A DNA stretch of 64,000 nucleotides from Litorimonas sp. (GCA_029936425.1 JAPYSU010000003.1:124001-188000); one strand, 5' to 3'; positions 25,574 through 35,014 are shown, counted from the stretch's first letter. The notes: generated from the letters alone by a model not told the origin. Made by a program: numbers and translations.

Positions 25574-26838
25574 TGACTATAATTTTTCGACAATTTCCTT
25601 TCCTTGTTAGCACGGCATTTGCGCTCAGTCTTCTCGCGGCGTGTAGCGGAAACGAAAACAAAAATTCTGAAAATGTAGCTCAAATCGAGCAGAGTGAAGA
25701 TGCGGTAGAAGATTATCCACGAGGCGCTAATAACGGCCGTCTATTAGAAGACGGATCTTTTTCCCTTGAGATGACTATCTTCGAAACAGGAGTCCCTCCG
25801 CAATATCGTATTTATCCTTATAAGGACGGGGTGCCTATCAACCCTGCTTCTGTTGATCTGATCGTACGCCTCCATCGATTGGGTGATCGTGTGGACACAT
25901 TTAATTTTAAACCGCGTGCAGATTTTCTTGTGGGAGATGGCGTTGTTCTAGAGCCACATTCTTTCGAAGTCGAAGTGGAAGCGCGTTATAATGGTAAGCC
26001 ATATACTTGGCGATATGAATCTTTCGAAGGTCGAACCGTTATACCTGATGACATTGCGTCCGAAGCTGGACTTGAAGTTGAGCCCGCGAGTTCGGCTGTA
26101 ATCGAGGAAGTGCTATCTCTCTCAGGAGAAGTTACTCTCGCCCCCTCGGCGACTTCTTCTGTTCGGGCAACCTATCCGGGGCCGGTGAAATCCATTAATG
26201 CCAATGTTGGCGATACGGTGACACGGGGACAGTCACTTGCACGAATAGAATCTTCAAGCAGTTTGCAGGAATATACTGTCACTGCTCCGAAGTCGGGCAC
26301 TATTCTGGAACGAAATACAAATTCTGGGGACGTCGCGGGAAACGACGCTTTATTCGTCATTGCAGACTTTAATCAACTGGAAGCTCGCCTGCACGTCTTT
26401 CCAAAAGATTCTGGACGTGTGCAAGTTGGTCAGAAGGTGGAGCTCGGCATCGCCGGAGGGGGGAAGACAGTAGAGGCTCCCATTTCGCGGTTTTTACCTA
26501 TGGCCGGAGCCACGTCCCAAACTCGTATAGCGGTCGTCAAAATTCCTGCGGACTCAGGACTGCAACCCGGAATGCGACTCATGGCAAATGTAGTAATTGC
26601 CGAAAATGAAGTGCCTTTGGCGGTGAGAACAACCGGACTCCAGAGCTTCAGAGACTTCACTGTCGTTTATGCAAAAGTGGATGAAACCTACGAAGTCAGA
26701 ATGCTGGATCTTGGGTTGAGAGGAGATGATTATATCGAAGTTTTAGGAGGTCTTCGTCCGGGAGAAATCTACGTAACTGATAATTCTTTTCTGATCAAAG
26801 CCGACATCGACAAGTCCGGCGCCAGCCACGACCATTAG
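25573..26838 (+). CDS. czcB: RND periplasmic adaptor CzcB, lipoprotein
   Basis: A 421-residue adaptor with a lipobox (LLAA-C24). The first ~150 residues form an extra N-terminal domain (RLLEDGSFSLEMTIFETGVPPQYRIYPYKDG) seen in CzcB proteins of divalent-metal pumps and absent from the adaptor at 15810. The lipoyl halves are GPVKSINANVGDTVTRGQSL and VTAPKSGTILERNTNSGD, and the alpha hairpin between them is very short. The C-terminus is SGASHDH, a possible metal ligand. It overlaps czcC by one base and lies 9 bases before czcA. It completes the tripartite pump. Confidence 0.9.
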   Translation: MTIIFRQFPFLVSTAFALSLLAACSGNENKNSENVAQIEQSEDAVEDYPRGANNGRLLEDGSFSLEMTIFETGVPPQYRIYPYKDGVPINPASVDLIVRLHRLGDRVDTFNFKPRADFLVGDGVVLEPHSFEVEVEARYNGKPYTWRYESFEGRTVIPDDIASEAGLEVEPASSAVIEEVLSLSGEVTLAPSATSSVRATYPGPVKSINANVGDTVTRGQSLARIESSSSLQEYTVTAPKSGTILERNTNSGDVAGNDALFVIADFNQLEARLHVFPKDSGRVQVGQKVELGIAGGGKTVEAPISRFLPMAGATSQTRIAVVKIPADSGLQPGMRLMANVVIAENEVPLAVRTTGLQSFRDFTVVYAKVDETYEVRMLDLGLRGDDYIEVLGGLRPGEIYVTDNSFLIKADIDKSGASHDH

Positions 26839-26847
26839 GAGGCACAA

Positions 26848-29800
26848 ATGTTAGAAAAAATTATTGAGTTTTCCATCCGACAACGCTGGCTTGTAATGGC
26901 TATTGTTGTTGGGCTCACAATCTTGGGCATCTATAATTTTAACCGATTGCCCATTGACGCTGTGCCCGATATCACAAACGTGCAGGTTCAGATAAATACT
27001 GAAGCGCCGGGCTTTTCGCCTCTTGAGATTGAGCAGCGCATTACCTTTCCAGTGGAAACAGCGATTTCTGGACTGCCGGGTTTGGACTACACCCGCTCCG
27101 TCTCGCGTTATGGCTTGAGCCAAGTCACAGTTGTTTTTGATGATGGCACGGATATTTATCGGTCTCGTCAGCTAGTGACCGAGCGCATTCAGTCCGTACA
27201 GGCTGAATTGCCTCCGGGCGTCACACCCGAGCCGGGGCCGATTTCGACGGGTCTTGGCGAAATCTATATGTACATTATTGCCGCAGAGCCAGGTGCCTTA
27301 AAGGATGACGGCACAGAGTGGACGGCAATGGATTTGCGGACTCTGAATGACTGGGTTGTCCTACCGCAACTTCGAACCGTGGACGGCGTGACCGAGGTTA
27401 ATACAATTGGCGGGTTCAAAAAAGAAATTCACATCCTTACAGACCCGGCCACTATGGCGGGTTTTGGGGTGTCCTTTGATGACATTATTTTGGCTGTTGA
27501 GCGGAATAATGCCAATACAGGGGCAGGTTATATTGAACGGAACGGGGAGCAGAACCTGATCCGTGTGCCGGGGCAGGCAACAAGTCTTGATGATTTACGG
27601 GCCATACCTGTCAAAGATACGGGCGTCGTCACATTGCAGCTAGGAGATTTGGCAGAGATTCGCGAAGGCGGTGAATTACGCACCGGTGCGGCCACACAAA
27701 ACGGCGAAGAGGTCGTCCTCGGAACAGCGTTCATGCTAATTGGTGAAAACAGCCGGACAGTATCCGTCGCCGTAGATAAAAAAGTTGATATCATACGTCC
27801 CGGCTTGCCGGACGGCGTCACGATCACACCTGTTTATAACCGGACCGACCTTGTGGATGCTACCATCAAAACTGTCGAAAAAAACCTTTTGGAAGGAGCG
27901 CTATTAGTCATCTTCGTTCTGTTTCTTTTATTAGGAAATATTCGCGCAGCCATACTTACAGCGGCAGTTATCCCTCTTGCCATGTTAATGACAATCACCG
28001 GCATGGTCGAAAATAAAGTTTCGGGAAATTTGATGAGTCTCGGCGCTTTAGACTTTGGTTTGATTGTAGACGGTGCGGTTATCATTGTTGAAAACTGTCT
28101 GCGTCGATTTGCAAAAGAACAGAAACGCCTCGGACGACTCATGACGCCGGATGAACGCTTTTCACTTGCGGCGTCGGCTTCTAGTGAAGTGATAAAACCT
28201 TCTATCTTCGGCATTATCATTATTACGGTCGTCTATTTGCCGATCTTTGCCTTAACAGGAATCGAAGGAAAAATGTTCCACCCTATGGCCTTTACAGTGG
28301 TCATTGCTCTGACATCAGCGATGCTTCTATCCTTGACATTTGTGCCAGCGGCGGTGGCTCTACTTATACGCGGAAAAGTCACCGAAAAAGAAAGCTTTGT
28401 CATGCGGGGAGCCTCGGCGCTTTACCGTCCTGCATTGAAGTTTGCGCTATGGGCACGTATTCCCGTAGTTATCGCAGCCTTCGCTCTGGTTATCTTTTCG
28501 GGTTGGGGAGCGACAAAACTGGGATCCGAATTTATACCGGATCTTGATGAAGGAGATATAGCCCTTCACGCCTTGCGCATTCCTGGTACAAGTCTGACTC
28601 AGGCAATCGATATGCAGGAAATGCTTGAGCGAAAGATAACGACACTTCCCGAAGTGGAACGCGTCTTCGCAAAAATCGGCACGCCGGAGATTGCGACTGA
28701 CCCCGTTCCGCCAAGCGTGGCAGACACTTTTGTTATTCTTAAAGATCGTCAGGACTGGCCCAACCCCCGAAAGCCAAAGACTCAGCTTGTTGCAGAACTT
28801 CAAGAAACAGTTGAGTCAATTCCTGGGAGTAAATACGAGATAACGCAACCTATCGAAATGCGGTTCAATGAACTGATTTCGGGAGTCCGAGCAGATGTGG
28901 CGATAAAAATCTATGGCGATGAACTCGACACATTAACAGACCTAGCCGACACCGTGGAGGGAATCGTAACTAATGTTCCTGGAGCGGCAGACGTTCAATA
29001 TGAACAGGTGACAGGGCTCCCAATTTTATCAATTCATCCGGACCGTGATGCTTTGGCGCGCTTTGGCCTTGATCTAAGTGATGTTCAAAAAGTTGCGGGA
29101 ATTACGCTTGGCGGTGAGACGGCGGGCCGCTACTTTGAAGGGGATAGACGGTTTGATATTGTTGTACGGTTCCCTGAAAATTTACGTACAAATGTATCTG
29201 CCATTGAACGATTGCCAATCCCTTTACCCGAGAGCCGGCGTGCGGAAACAGGTTTGATGTTTGTCCCTCTTTCCGAAGTCGCGAGAGTTGAAATCGCTCC
29301 GGGGCCCAATCAAATCAGTCGAGAAAATGGGAAACGAAAATTAACAGTAACATCTAATGTGCGGGATCGGGATCTGGGATCGTTTATTACAGACTTGCAG
29401 TCGCGAATTAGCGCAGAAGTTGATCTGCCATCTGGATATTGGGTCGAGTATGGCGGTACATGGGAACAACTTGTCTCTGCTAGTCAAAGACTAACTATTG
29501 TGGTCCCAATCGCGCTCTTAACCATTTTCGGCCTTCTACTCTTATTATTCGGGTCTTTTCGCGACGCGGGAATTGTTTTTACGGGTGTGCCTTTGGCCTT
29601 AACGGGCGGCGTGGCGGCGCTCGCCTTACGGGGTCTTCCCTTGTCGATATCAGCAGGCGTGGGCTTTATTGCCCTGTCGGGGATCGCCGTTTTGAACGGT
29701 GTTGTTATGCTGAGTTTTATTAAACAGCGGCGAGACGAGGGTGAGCGGCTCAATGAAGCAATTTTGGATGGAGCGACGCAGCGCTTGAGGCCTGTCTTGA

Positions 29801-30021
29801 TGACGGCGCTGGTGGCTAGTCTTGGTTTTGTTCCTATGGCGTTGAATATAGGATTGGGAAGTGAGGTTCAGCGTCCTCTCGCGACAGTTGTTATAGGCGG
29901 AATTATATCTGCGACTTTGCTGACTTTGTTAGTTTTACCAGCTCTATACCGCATTGTGTATGGGCTTGGCCGTGAGGGATCTTCTAACCGTGACCCAAAA
30001 CTCTCTGCGTTGTCAGAATGA
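26848..30021 (+). CDS. czcA: CzcA heavy-metal RND pump (HME1 class)
   Basis: A 1,057-residue transporter. TM4 carries LDFGLIVDGAVIIVEN: D402, D408 and E415 are at exactly the numbered positions of the proton-relay residues of Cupriavidus CzcA. DFG-3x-DGA-3x-VEN is the signature of HME1 pumps for Co, Zn and Cd. The start is behind a perfect aggagg. The C-terminal TM8-12 and GSEVQRPLATVVIGG are intact, and length is normal. The stop overlaps the following MFS gene start (ATGA). Periplasmic and cytoplasmic divalent cations would be driven out through CzcC. Confidence 0.95.
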   Translation: MLEKIIEFSIRQRWLVMAIVVGLTILGIYNFNRLPIDAVPDITNVQVQINTEAPGFSPLEIEQRITFPVETAISGLPGLDYTRSVSRYGLSQVTVVFDDGTDIYRSRQLVTERIQSVQAELPPGVTPEPGPISTGLGEIYMYIIAAEPGALKDDGTEWTAMDLRTLNDWVVLPQLRTVDGVTEVNTIGGFKKEIHILTDPATMAGFGVSFDDIILAVERNNANTGAGYIERNGEQNLIRVPGQATSLDDLRAIPVKDTGVVTLQLGDLAEIREGGELRTGAATQNGEEVVLGTAFMLIGENSRTVSVAVDKKVDIIRPGLPDGVTITPVYNRTDLVDATIKTVEKNLLEGALLVIFVLFLLLGNIRAAILTAAVIPLAMLMTITGMVENKVSGNLMSLGALDFGLIVDGAVIIVENCLRRFAKEQKRLGRLMTPDERFSLAASASSEVIKPSIFGIIIITVVYLPIFALTGIEGKMFHPMAFTVVIALTSAMLLSLTFVPAAVALLIRGKVTEKESFVMRGASALYRPALKFALWARIPVVIAAFALVIFSGWGATKLGSEFIPDLDEGDIALHALRIPGTSLTQAIDMQEMLERKITTLPEVERVFAKIGTPEIATDPVPPSVADTFVILKDRQDWPNPRKPKTQLVAELQETVESIPGSKYEITQPIEMRFNELISGVRADVAIKIYGDELDTLTDLADTVEGIVTNVPGAADVQYEQVTGLPILSIHPDRDALARFGLDLSDVQKVAGITLGGETAGRYFEGDRRFDIVVRFPENLRTNVSAIERLPIPLPESRRAETGLMFVPLSEVARVEIAPGPNQISRENGKRKLTVTSNVRDRDLGSFITDLQSRISAEVDLPSGYWVEYGGTWEQLVSASQRLTIVVPIALLTIFGLLLLLFGSFRDAGIVFTGVPLALTGGVAALALRGLPLSISAGVGFIALSGIAVLNGVVMLSFIKQRRDEGERLNEAILDGATQRLRPVLMTALVASLGFVPMALNIGLGSEVQRPLATVVIGGIISATLLTLLVLPALYRIVYGLGREGSSNRDPKLSALSE

Positions 30022-31355
30022 TAAAAATACTCGCCAATCGAACTTACCGGCATCTTTTTATTGCTCAAATCGTTTCGCTTGTCGGGACTGGACTTGCAAC
30101 GATAGCTCTTGGTTTATTAGCGTTTGATCTTGAGGGGGCTGATGCGGGCGCCGTACTCGGTACGGCATTGGCCATAAAAATGGTTACCTATATAGGCATT
30201 GCCCCGGTTGTGGGAGCGTTTTCAGACCGACTACCCCGCAAAGGTCTCCTCGTTACTATGGACATCGTGCGGGCGGGAGTTGTTCTGTGCCTTCCATTTG
30301 TAGAACAAATTTGGCAGATTTATGCCCTGATATTTGTTCTACAATCTGCATCAGCGGCATTTACACCTACATTTCAGGCCACCATACCTGAAATTCTTCC
30401 ACAAGAGGAAGAGTACACGAAAGCCCTTTCACTGTCGCGTCTCGCGTATGACATGGAGAATCTGACTAGCCCTCTAATAGCTGCGATGCTTTTGACCGTT
30501 GTCAGCTTCCACGCTTTATTCAGCGCGACAGCCATCGGGTTTTTGATCTCAGCTTTCATGGTGTTTTCGGTTGTGCTGCCGCGACAAAACTTTCAGTCGT
30601 CAGGACAACGAAGAATTTTGACCCGTCTGACCAGCGGCGTCCAAAACTACCTTGGAACGCCGCGTTTGCGCGGCATGTTGGCCGTGACGTTATCGGCTGC
30701 AGCCGCGGGCGCAATAGTTGTCGTTAATACTGTGGTCATTGTTCAAGACGGACTGGGGCTGGATCAGCAAGCTTACGCTGTAACGATAGGGGCTTTCGGC
30801 GCCGGCTCCATGTCTGTCGCGCTTCTCCTGCCTAAACTTTTATCAAAGCTAAACGACCGTTTGGTAATGATATCGGGCGCCGCAATTTTAACTGTAATGC
30901 TATCGGGTTTAACCCTAGTGACCTATTTCTTACCGGGAGGTCTTAGCTGGCCTATTATATTGCTCTCTTGGGCCATTTTAGGGGCGGCTTATTCCCTCAC
31001 TGTCACGCCGGGAGGACGGCTACTGCGTCGGTCTTCAACCCCGAAGACTCGTCCTAGTATTTTTGCCGCTCAATTTACCCTTAGTCATGTCTGTTGGCTC
31101 ATTGCTTATCCAGTAGCGGGTTGGGTCGGAAGCCGTTTGGGACAATCATCAGCGCTTTTCGCCTCCGCAGGCTTAGCCCTCATGGGTTTTGCAATGGCTT
31201 TCCGAGTCTGGCCTGCAAACGAGAATATTAGAATCAAACATACACACTCCAACTTGCCTTTGAACCATCCGCACCTTCGTCAAGGACACGTAACGGGAGA
31301 GCCCGTGCATGAGTTTGTCTTGGATGATTATAATCAAACTTGGCCAAGATCATAA
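30018..31355 (+). CDS. MFS transporter with His-containing C-terminal tail
   Basis: A 445-residue major-facilitator protein with twelve hydrophobic segments. The N-terminal half has GAFSDRLPRKGLL, the loop 2-3 motif. The last ~45 residues are cytoplasmic and carry several His residues (HTHSNLPLNHPHLRQGHV). The family resembles EntS/NreB-type MFS exporters, and some nickel exporters of the NreB type also end in His-rich tails. Its start overlaps the czcA stop, so it is in the czc operon. Nickel or cobalt export is a reasonable guess. Confidence 0.75.
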   Translation: MIKILANRTYRHLFIAQIVSLVGTGLATIALGLLAFDLEGADAGAVLGTALAIKMVTYIGIAPVVGAFSDRLPRKGLLVTMDIVRAGVVLCLPFVEQIWQIYALIFVLQSASAAFTPTFQATIPEILPQEEEYTKALSLSRLAYDMENLTSPLIAAMLLTVVSFHALFSATAIGFLISAFMVFSVVLPRQNFQSSGQRRILTRLTSGVQNYLGTPRLRGMLAVTLSAAAAGAIVVVNTVVIVQDGLGLDQQAYAVTIGAFGAGSMSVALLLPKLLSKLNDRLVMISGAAILTVMLSGLTLVTYFLPGGLSWPIILLSWAILGAAYSLTVTPGGRLLRRSSTPKTRPSIFAAQFTLSHVCWLIAYPVAGWVGSRLGQSSALFASAGLALMGFAMAFRVWPANENIRIKHTHSNLPLNHPHLRQGHVTGEPVHEFVLDDYNQTWPRS

Positions 31356-31458
31356 GGCGTTCAACAAATGAAACGTGTGAGACTGAAATAAATATTCTCA
31401 AACGGATTAAATATCCGAACCCCCAAAGGCAAACTTGCCGTCTTGAAAGGACCTGCAA

Positions 31459-32187
31459 ATGACATCTGAATTTCAACCATTAACAAAGAGGCATAGATAC
31501 GGCTCTTTGCTTCTTTTCATCTTAGGGTTTTTTCTGCTCTCGTCTGTGTTCGCAGCAGATGCCTTTGCCCACGCTGTAGCGGAAGGAGACAAGGGGTATA
31601 TCCAAGAGATTACGGGCGTAAATTTGATCTCTTTTCTGTATCTCGGGGCAAAACATATGGTGACCGGCTATGATCACATTCTGTTTTTGCTTGGGATCAT
31701 CTTTTTTCTCTACAAAATGAAGCATATCGGCATTTATGTCAGCCTCTTTGCCATCGGTCATTCAACGACCATGTTAGCGGGTGTCTATTTTAATTTTGGC
31801 ATTAACAGCTATCTCATTGATGCGATTATTGGTTTGTCTATTGTTTATAAGGCACTCGATAATATGGGGGCCTATCAACGGTGGTTTGGATTCCAGCCGA
31901 ATACGAAGCTAGCAACACTCATCTTCGGATTTTTCCATGGTTTTGGCCTTTCGTCAAAAATTCTAGACTATCAAATATCAGAAGATGGCTTGCTACCAAA
32001 CCTTTTGGCTTTCAACGTTGGTGTCGAAATTGGACAGTTACTTGCCCTCGGAGGGATCCTTATTCTTATGGGGTATTGGCGCAGAACACCGAGCTTTTTG
32101 AAACACGCTTACACGGCGAATGTCGTTATAATGACCGCCGGCTTTTTGCTAATCGGCTACCAACTCACCGGCTATGCCGTAACCTAG
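31459..32187 (+). CDS. HupE/UreJ-family membrane protein
   Basis: A 242-residue protein with about seven hydrophobic segments. HupE/UreJ_2 motifs are FLYLGAKHMVTGYDHILFLLG, FAIGHSTTMLAG and IFGFFHGFGLSS, with conserved His residues in membrane segments. The family transports nickel or cobalt, or handles metal in hydrogenase and urease clusters. Neither enzyme is encoded here, so a role in the czc/dme metal set is inferred. The Shine-Dalgarno is aaagga. It lies 14 bases upstream of the anchor protein gene and is probably cotranscribed. Confidence 0.85.
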   Translation: MTSEFQPLTKRHRYGSLLLFILGFFLLSSVFAADAFAHAVAEGDKGYIQEITGVNLISFLYLGAKHMVTGYDHILFLLGIIFFLYKMKHIGIYVSLFAIGHSTTMLAGVYFNFGINSYLIDAIIGLSIVYKALDNMGAYQRWFGFQPNTKLATLIFGFFHGFGLSSKILDYQISEDGLLPNLLAFNVGVEIGQLLALGGILILMGYWRRTPSFLKHAYTANVVIMTAGFLLIGYQLTGYAVT

Positions 32188-32200
32188 GAGAATACCAATC

Positions 32201-32872
32201 ATGTATAATGAAGATATGCCTCGACGCGCTGACTTGCCGTCAACTAAAAAACTAATGCAGTCTACTTTTATCGCTGTGGCATCTGCTACGGCAATTTTAG
32301 TCACAATAGTGCTACCAGCAGAGTATGCTTATGACCCAACAGGTGTGGGCAACGTTTTAGGTTTGACCCAGATGGGAGAAATCAAACAACAATTGGCGCT
32401 TGAAGCCGAAGCGGACCAAGTCGCAACGGTTGAGGTTCAGTCAAAAACCCAATCCTCCAATTTAATTATAAGAGACTCAACAGCTGATACTGAGCTTTCT
32501 ACGGTGAGAAAAACCGTCCAAGAAGGAAACAAAACGGCTTCGTCAGAGTCCAGAGCATGGCGGGACGAAATGAGTTTGACAATGGCCCCGGGGGAGGCGG
32601 CAGAAGTGAAGCTTGTAATGCAGAAGGGCGAAACGGCGTTTTATAGCTGGAGTGTTGACCAAGGACATTTAAATTCCGACCTTCACACAGATGATGTTGA
32701 TGGAGAAGCTTATAGCTATGATCAAGGTAGAGCTCTGCCTGAAAAGTCAGGTAAGTTTACAGCAGTTTCTGATGGAGCTCATGGTTGGTATTGGCGAAAC
32801 CGGAGTAGTGAAGTCGTTACTGTGACGATTGGAACTCGCGGGGCGTATAGTGAAATGAAGCAAATGATGTAA
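32201..32872 (+). CDS. Single-span membrane-anchored periplasmic protein, function unknown
   Basis: A 223-residue protein with one N-terminal membrane anchor (FIAVASATAILVTIVLP, residues 25-42), a YDPTGVGNVLGLTQMGEIK segment and a soluble C-terminal domain (MAPGEAAEVKLVMQKGETAFYSWSVD through GAHGWYWRN). The last resembles a cupredoxin-like beta domain but shows no clear copper ligands. Proteins of this plan, called transmembrane anchor proteins, accompany HupE/UreJ-like genes in other alphaproteobacteria. A good Shine-Dalgarno (aggaga) precedes the start. Function is unknown; delivery or sensing of metal is possible. Confidence 0.6.
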   Translation: MYNEDMPRRADLPSTKKLMQSTFIAVASATAILVTIVLPAEYAYDPTGVGNVLGLTQMGEIKQQLALEAEADQVATVEVQSKTQSSNLIIRDSTADTELSTVRKTVQEGNKTASSESRAWRDEMSLTMAPGEAAEVKLVMQKGETAFYSWSVDQGHLNSDLHTDDVDGEAYSYDQGRALPEKSGKFTAVSDGAHGWYWRNRSSEVVTVTIGTRGAYSEMKQMM

Positions 32873-32911
32873 TGGCATTACCTGTTTTACTGCTTTATCT
32901 ATTGTTTAATA

Positions 32912-32937
32912 GAAAAAAGGTCGCCAGTGGGCGACCT
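32912..32937 (-). terminator. Rho-independent terminator for the small secreted protein gene
   Basis: A stem of AGGTCGCC / GGCGACCT with a 4-base loop has an A-run on the plus strand (32913-32918), which is a T-run after the stem when read on the minus strand. It terminates the minus-strand gene at 32968-33285 and may partly stop the plus-strand czc transcript too. Confidence 0.75.
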
Positions 32938-32967
32938 AACATCTTTGAAATAAAAAGTGTTTTATAT

Positions 32968-33285
32968 TTATGGTTCAGGACTTTTGTCTTTCTCTAAAGA
33001 TTCTTTTTTCATAGGCTTATCTTTAGAGGACACTTCATTCTTCTCCGAGGATTTTTCGTCATTTGTCTTATTCATTTCTACTGACTCTTGTTCAGTCGTT
33101 TGGCTATCATCAGGCTTATTCACCTCATCAGTTAGCAGGCTTTCTTGTTCCGCCGCAGAAGGGTCGTAAGCCTCATATTGATTGAAACCCGTTTCCGGCG
33201 GATGCGCAAACGCAGTTGTCGCGGTAAAGGTCATCACCGATGCTGAGGCGACAACTATTGCTTTAAAGAATGTTACAGGTTTCAT
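32968..33285 (-). CDS. Small secreted charged protein, unknown function
   Basis: A 105-residue protein. A signal peptide (ending TTAFA, then HPPETG) is followed by a low-complexity, Glu/Lys/Ser-rich tail with no cysteine and a single His. There is no recognisable domain. It has its own terminator and reads toward the metal-transport genes. The tail is intrinsically disordered by composition. Nothing more can be said of its role. Confidence 0.6.
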   Translation of the reverse strand: MKPVTFFKAIVVASASVMTFTATTAFAHPPETGFNQYEAYDPSAAEQESLLTDEVNKPDDSQTTEQESVEMNKTNDEKSSEKNEVSSKDKPMKKESLEKDKSPEP

Positions 33286-33455
33286 ATAAATTTCCTTACA
33301 GTTTTGAGATCCTTGGATAACATTGTTTACGGCAACAATAAATTAGAGAAGTCCGTTTATGTCTGTATTGTCATGAGTTTTTTAATTCACACGTGACTGA
33401 ATTTTGAAGTTCCGACGGCACCATAAATATGCTATAATGGGGCTCTTCCGATAAA

Positions 33456-34448
33456 TTATTTCGCAAGCTCAATTTCGACCGTGATGTGTGACAGGCCGCG
33501 AATATGGCTTAGCTTATCTTTGTAAAAAGAGGGCGGTTGAGGATTTTTGGCCTTGAGAGATAAAATTAGACCTTGGTGCCCGGGCCCTAATTCCCAGAGG
33601 TGTAAATCCGTAATCTGATTATCAGCCTCGTCGATAGCCTTCCGAACTCTAGTTTCAAAATGGTCGGTCTCATCCCGATAGTTAAGAAGCGTGGCAGCAG
33701 TGTCGCGTATCAATCCCCACGACCAGCGTGCAATCACAAGAGCGCCGACAATACCCATTAAAGGATCCAGCCATATCCAGCCATAAACACTCCCGGCAGT
33801 TAAGGCGACAATGGCCAATACAGAGGTGAGGGCGTCGGCGAGCACATGAAGATAAGCGGCGCGTAGGTTTTGGTCTTGTCCGTGATGGGCGTGGTCATGA
33901 TGATCGTGTTCGTGAACATGTTCCCTTTTTATGTGATGACTGTGCCCATGTCCATGATGATGGGAGTGATCCTCTTTCAAGAGCCAAGCGCTCACCAGGT
34001 TTATGATGAGTCCAATGACGGCCACGAAAATCGCTTGGGGAAAGCTTATCTGCACAGGGTTGGCGAGGCGGACAAGGCTTTCCCATCCGATCAAAAAAGC
34101 GATCAAGGCCAATACGACGGCGCTGGCGAATCCCGCAAGGTCTCCGAGTTTTCCGGTGCCAAAACTGAAACGAGGGTTTTTGGCGTGACGTTTTGCCAGA
34201 TAATACGCCATTGCCGTAATCATCAATGCGGCGGCATGCGTGCACATATGCCACCCATCTGCGACAAGCGCCATAGACCCGAATATTGTGCCTGCTACGA
34301 TTTCGACGACCATCATTGAGGCCGTTAATGCAATAACAAACCAAGTGCGTTTGGCATTCCTGTCATGATTATCGCCGAGGTAAACGTGATCATGGGTTCC
34401 ATCATCACGGAGCCCATCAGAAGGAGAAGCGGGGATCTGGACGGTCAT
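33456..34448 (-). CDS. dmeF: CDF-family Co/Ni efflux transporter DmeF
   Basis: A 330-residue cation diffusion facilitator with six membrane segments. Family residues are visible: GDNHDRNAKRTW at the start, ADGWHMCTHAAAL in TM2, then FSFGTGKLGDLAGFASA, and in TM5 LHVLADALTSVLA with the D-x3-D/H metal site. A long His-rich cytoplasmic loop (HSHHHGHGHSHHIKREHVHE) lies between TM4 and TM5, as in DmeF. The C-terminal domain includes LLNYRDETDHF and ELGPGHQGLI. DmeF exports Co and Ni. Its start overlaps the dmeR stop, so the pair is a dmeRF operon. A degenerate copy is at 23330. Confidence 0.93.
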   Translation of the reverse strand: MTVQIPASPSDGLRDDGTHDHVYLGDNHDRNAKRTWFVIALTASMMVVEIVAGTIFGSMALVADGWHMCTHAAALMITAMAYYLAKRHAKNPRFSFGTGKLGDLAGFASAVVLALIAFLIGWESLVRLANPVQISFPQAIFVAVIGLIINLVSAWLLKEDHSHHHGHGHSHHIKREHVHEHDHHDHAHHGQDQNLRAAYLHVLADALTSVLAIVALTAGSVYGWIWLDPLMGIVGALVIARWSWGLIRDTAATLLNYRDETDHFETRVRKAIDEADNQITDLHLWELGPGHQGLILSLKAKNPQPPSFYKDKLSHIRGLSHITVEIELAK

Positions 34449-34723
34449 TTAAGATAGGTCCTGATGACTCGAATTAAATCTTCTGCGCCTTTCGCCCGAT
34501 CTGCATCCTCATCCGTTTCAGGATTAGCGACGTGAGTCCGAATATGATCTTCGATCATTTCAACGGTCAGACCATTTACCGCGCCGCGAACGGAGGCCAC
34601 TAAATTTAAGATATCGGCGCAGGGGCTTTCTGAAACTATTCCGCGTTCGACGGCTTCAATTTGACCTTTGATACGTCGCACACGTGCGAGCAAGACCGAT
34701 TGGTTTTTGGATGTATGTGACAT
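34445..34723 (-). CDS. dmeR: DmeR, DUF156 (RcnR/CsoR) family Co/Ni-responsive repressor
   Basis: A 92-residue all-helical regulator. H3, C35, H60 and H64 fall at exactly the positions of the E. coli RcnR metal ligands (HCHH), so it should sense Co or Ni. The family core is RIKGQIEAVERG and PCADILNLVASVRGAVNGL. It overlaps dmeF by four bases. Directly upstream is a palindromic operator (34726-34744) of the type this family binds, so it represses its own operon. It is the only intact DUF156 regulator in the island. Confidence 0.93.
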   Translation of the reverse strand: MSHTSKNQSVLLARVRRIKGQIEAVERGIVSESPCADILNLVASVRGAVNGLTVEMIEDHIRTHVANPETDEDADRAKGAEDLIRVIRTYLK

Positions 34724-34725
34724 AA

Positions 34726-34744
34726 TATAGGGGGCTACCCTATA
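34726..34744 (-). promoter_or_regulatory. dmeR operator
   Basis: The 19-bp sequence tatagggggctaccctata is an interrupted palindrome: TATAGGG and CCCTATA arms around a G/C centre, three bases before the dmeR start. G-tracts flanked by AT arms are the known recognition pattern of RcnR/FrmR/DmeR repressors. Confidence 0.7.
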
Positions 34745-35014
34745 AAGGCAGGGCCTTCAATAGATATTTAAGGGCGAATAACATTGTACCCGGTTTACGG
34801 GCATTCTATTCTTAGGAGGCACGCCTGCCAAATCAGCGTGTAGAGTTCACCAGCTCCCTGTGTAGTGAGACGGCCCTGATTGGGCACGTCCTGTATTTGC
34901 GTGTCTCCGATTTCGGCCGGAGGGCGTAGGAATGTCCAAGGCTTGCCCAAACACAACGCACGGGTAGGCTCGCTTCCCCGTTCTGGTGATCTCTGGCTTT
35001 TTCGGAGATTTGAT
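34745..35014. other. Non-coding stretch upstream of a small hypothetical gene
   Basis: No coding sequence is convincing. The sequence is more GC-rich from 34800 on and contains short inverted repeats. It may be a transcribed leader. A putative transfer, replication or regulatory RNA could not be identified. Confidence 0.3.

Noticed and set aside
33403..33437. TTGAAG and TATAAT near the dmeF 3' end as a plus-strand promoter
   Set aside because: Spacing of 23 bases is too long, and there is no gene for it to serve.
34760..35010. Possible structured RNA or riboswitch upstream of the 52-residue frame
   Set aside because: I could not fit a known RNA family, and no consistent set of paired stems stood out by eye.
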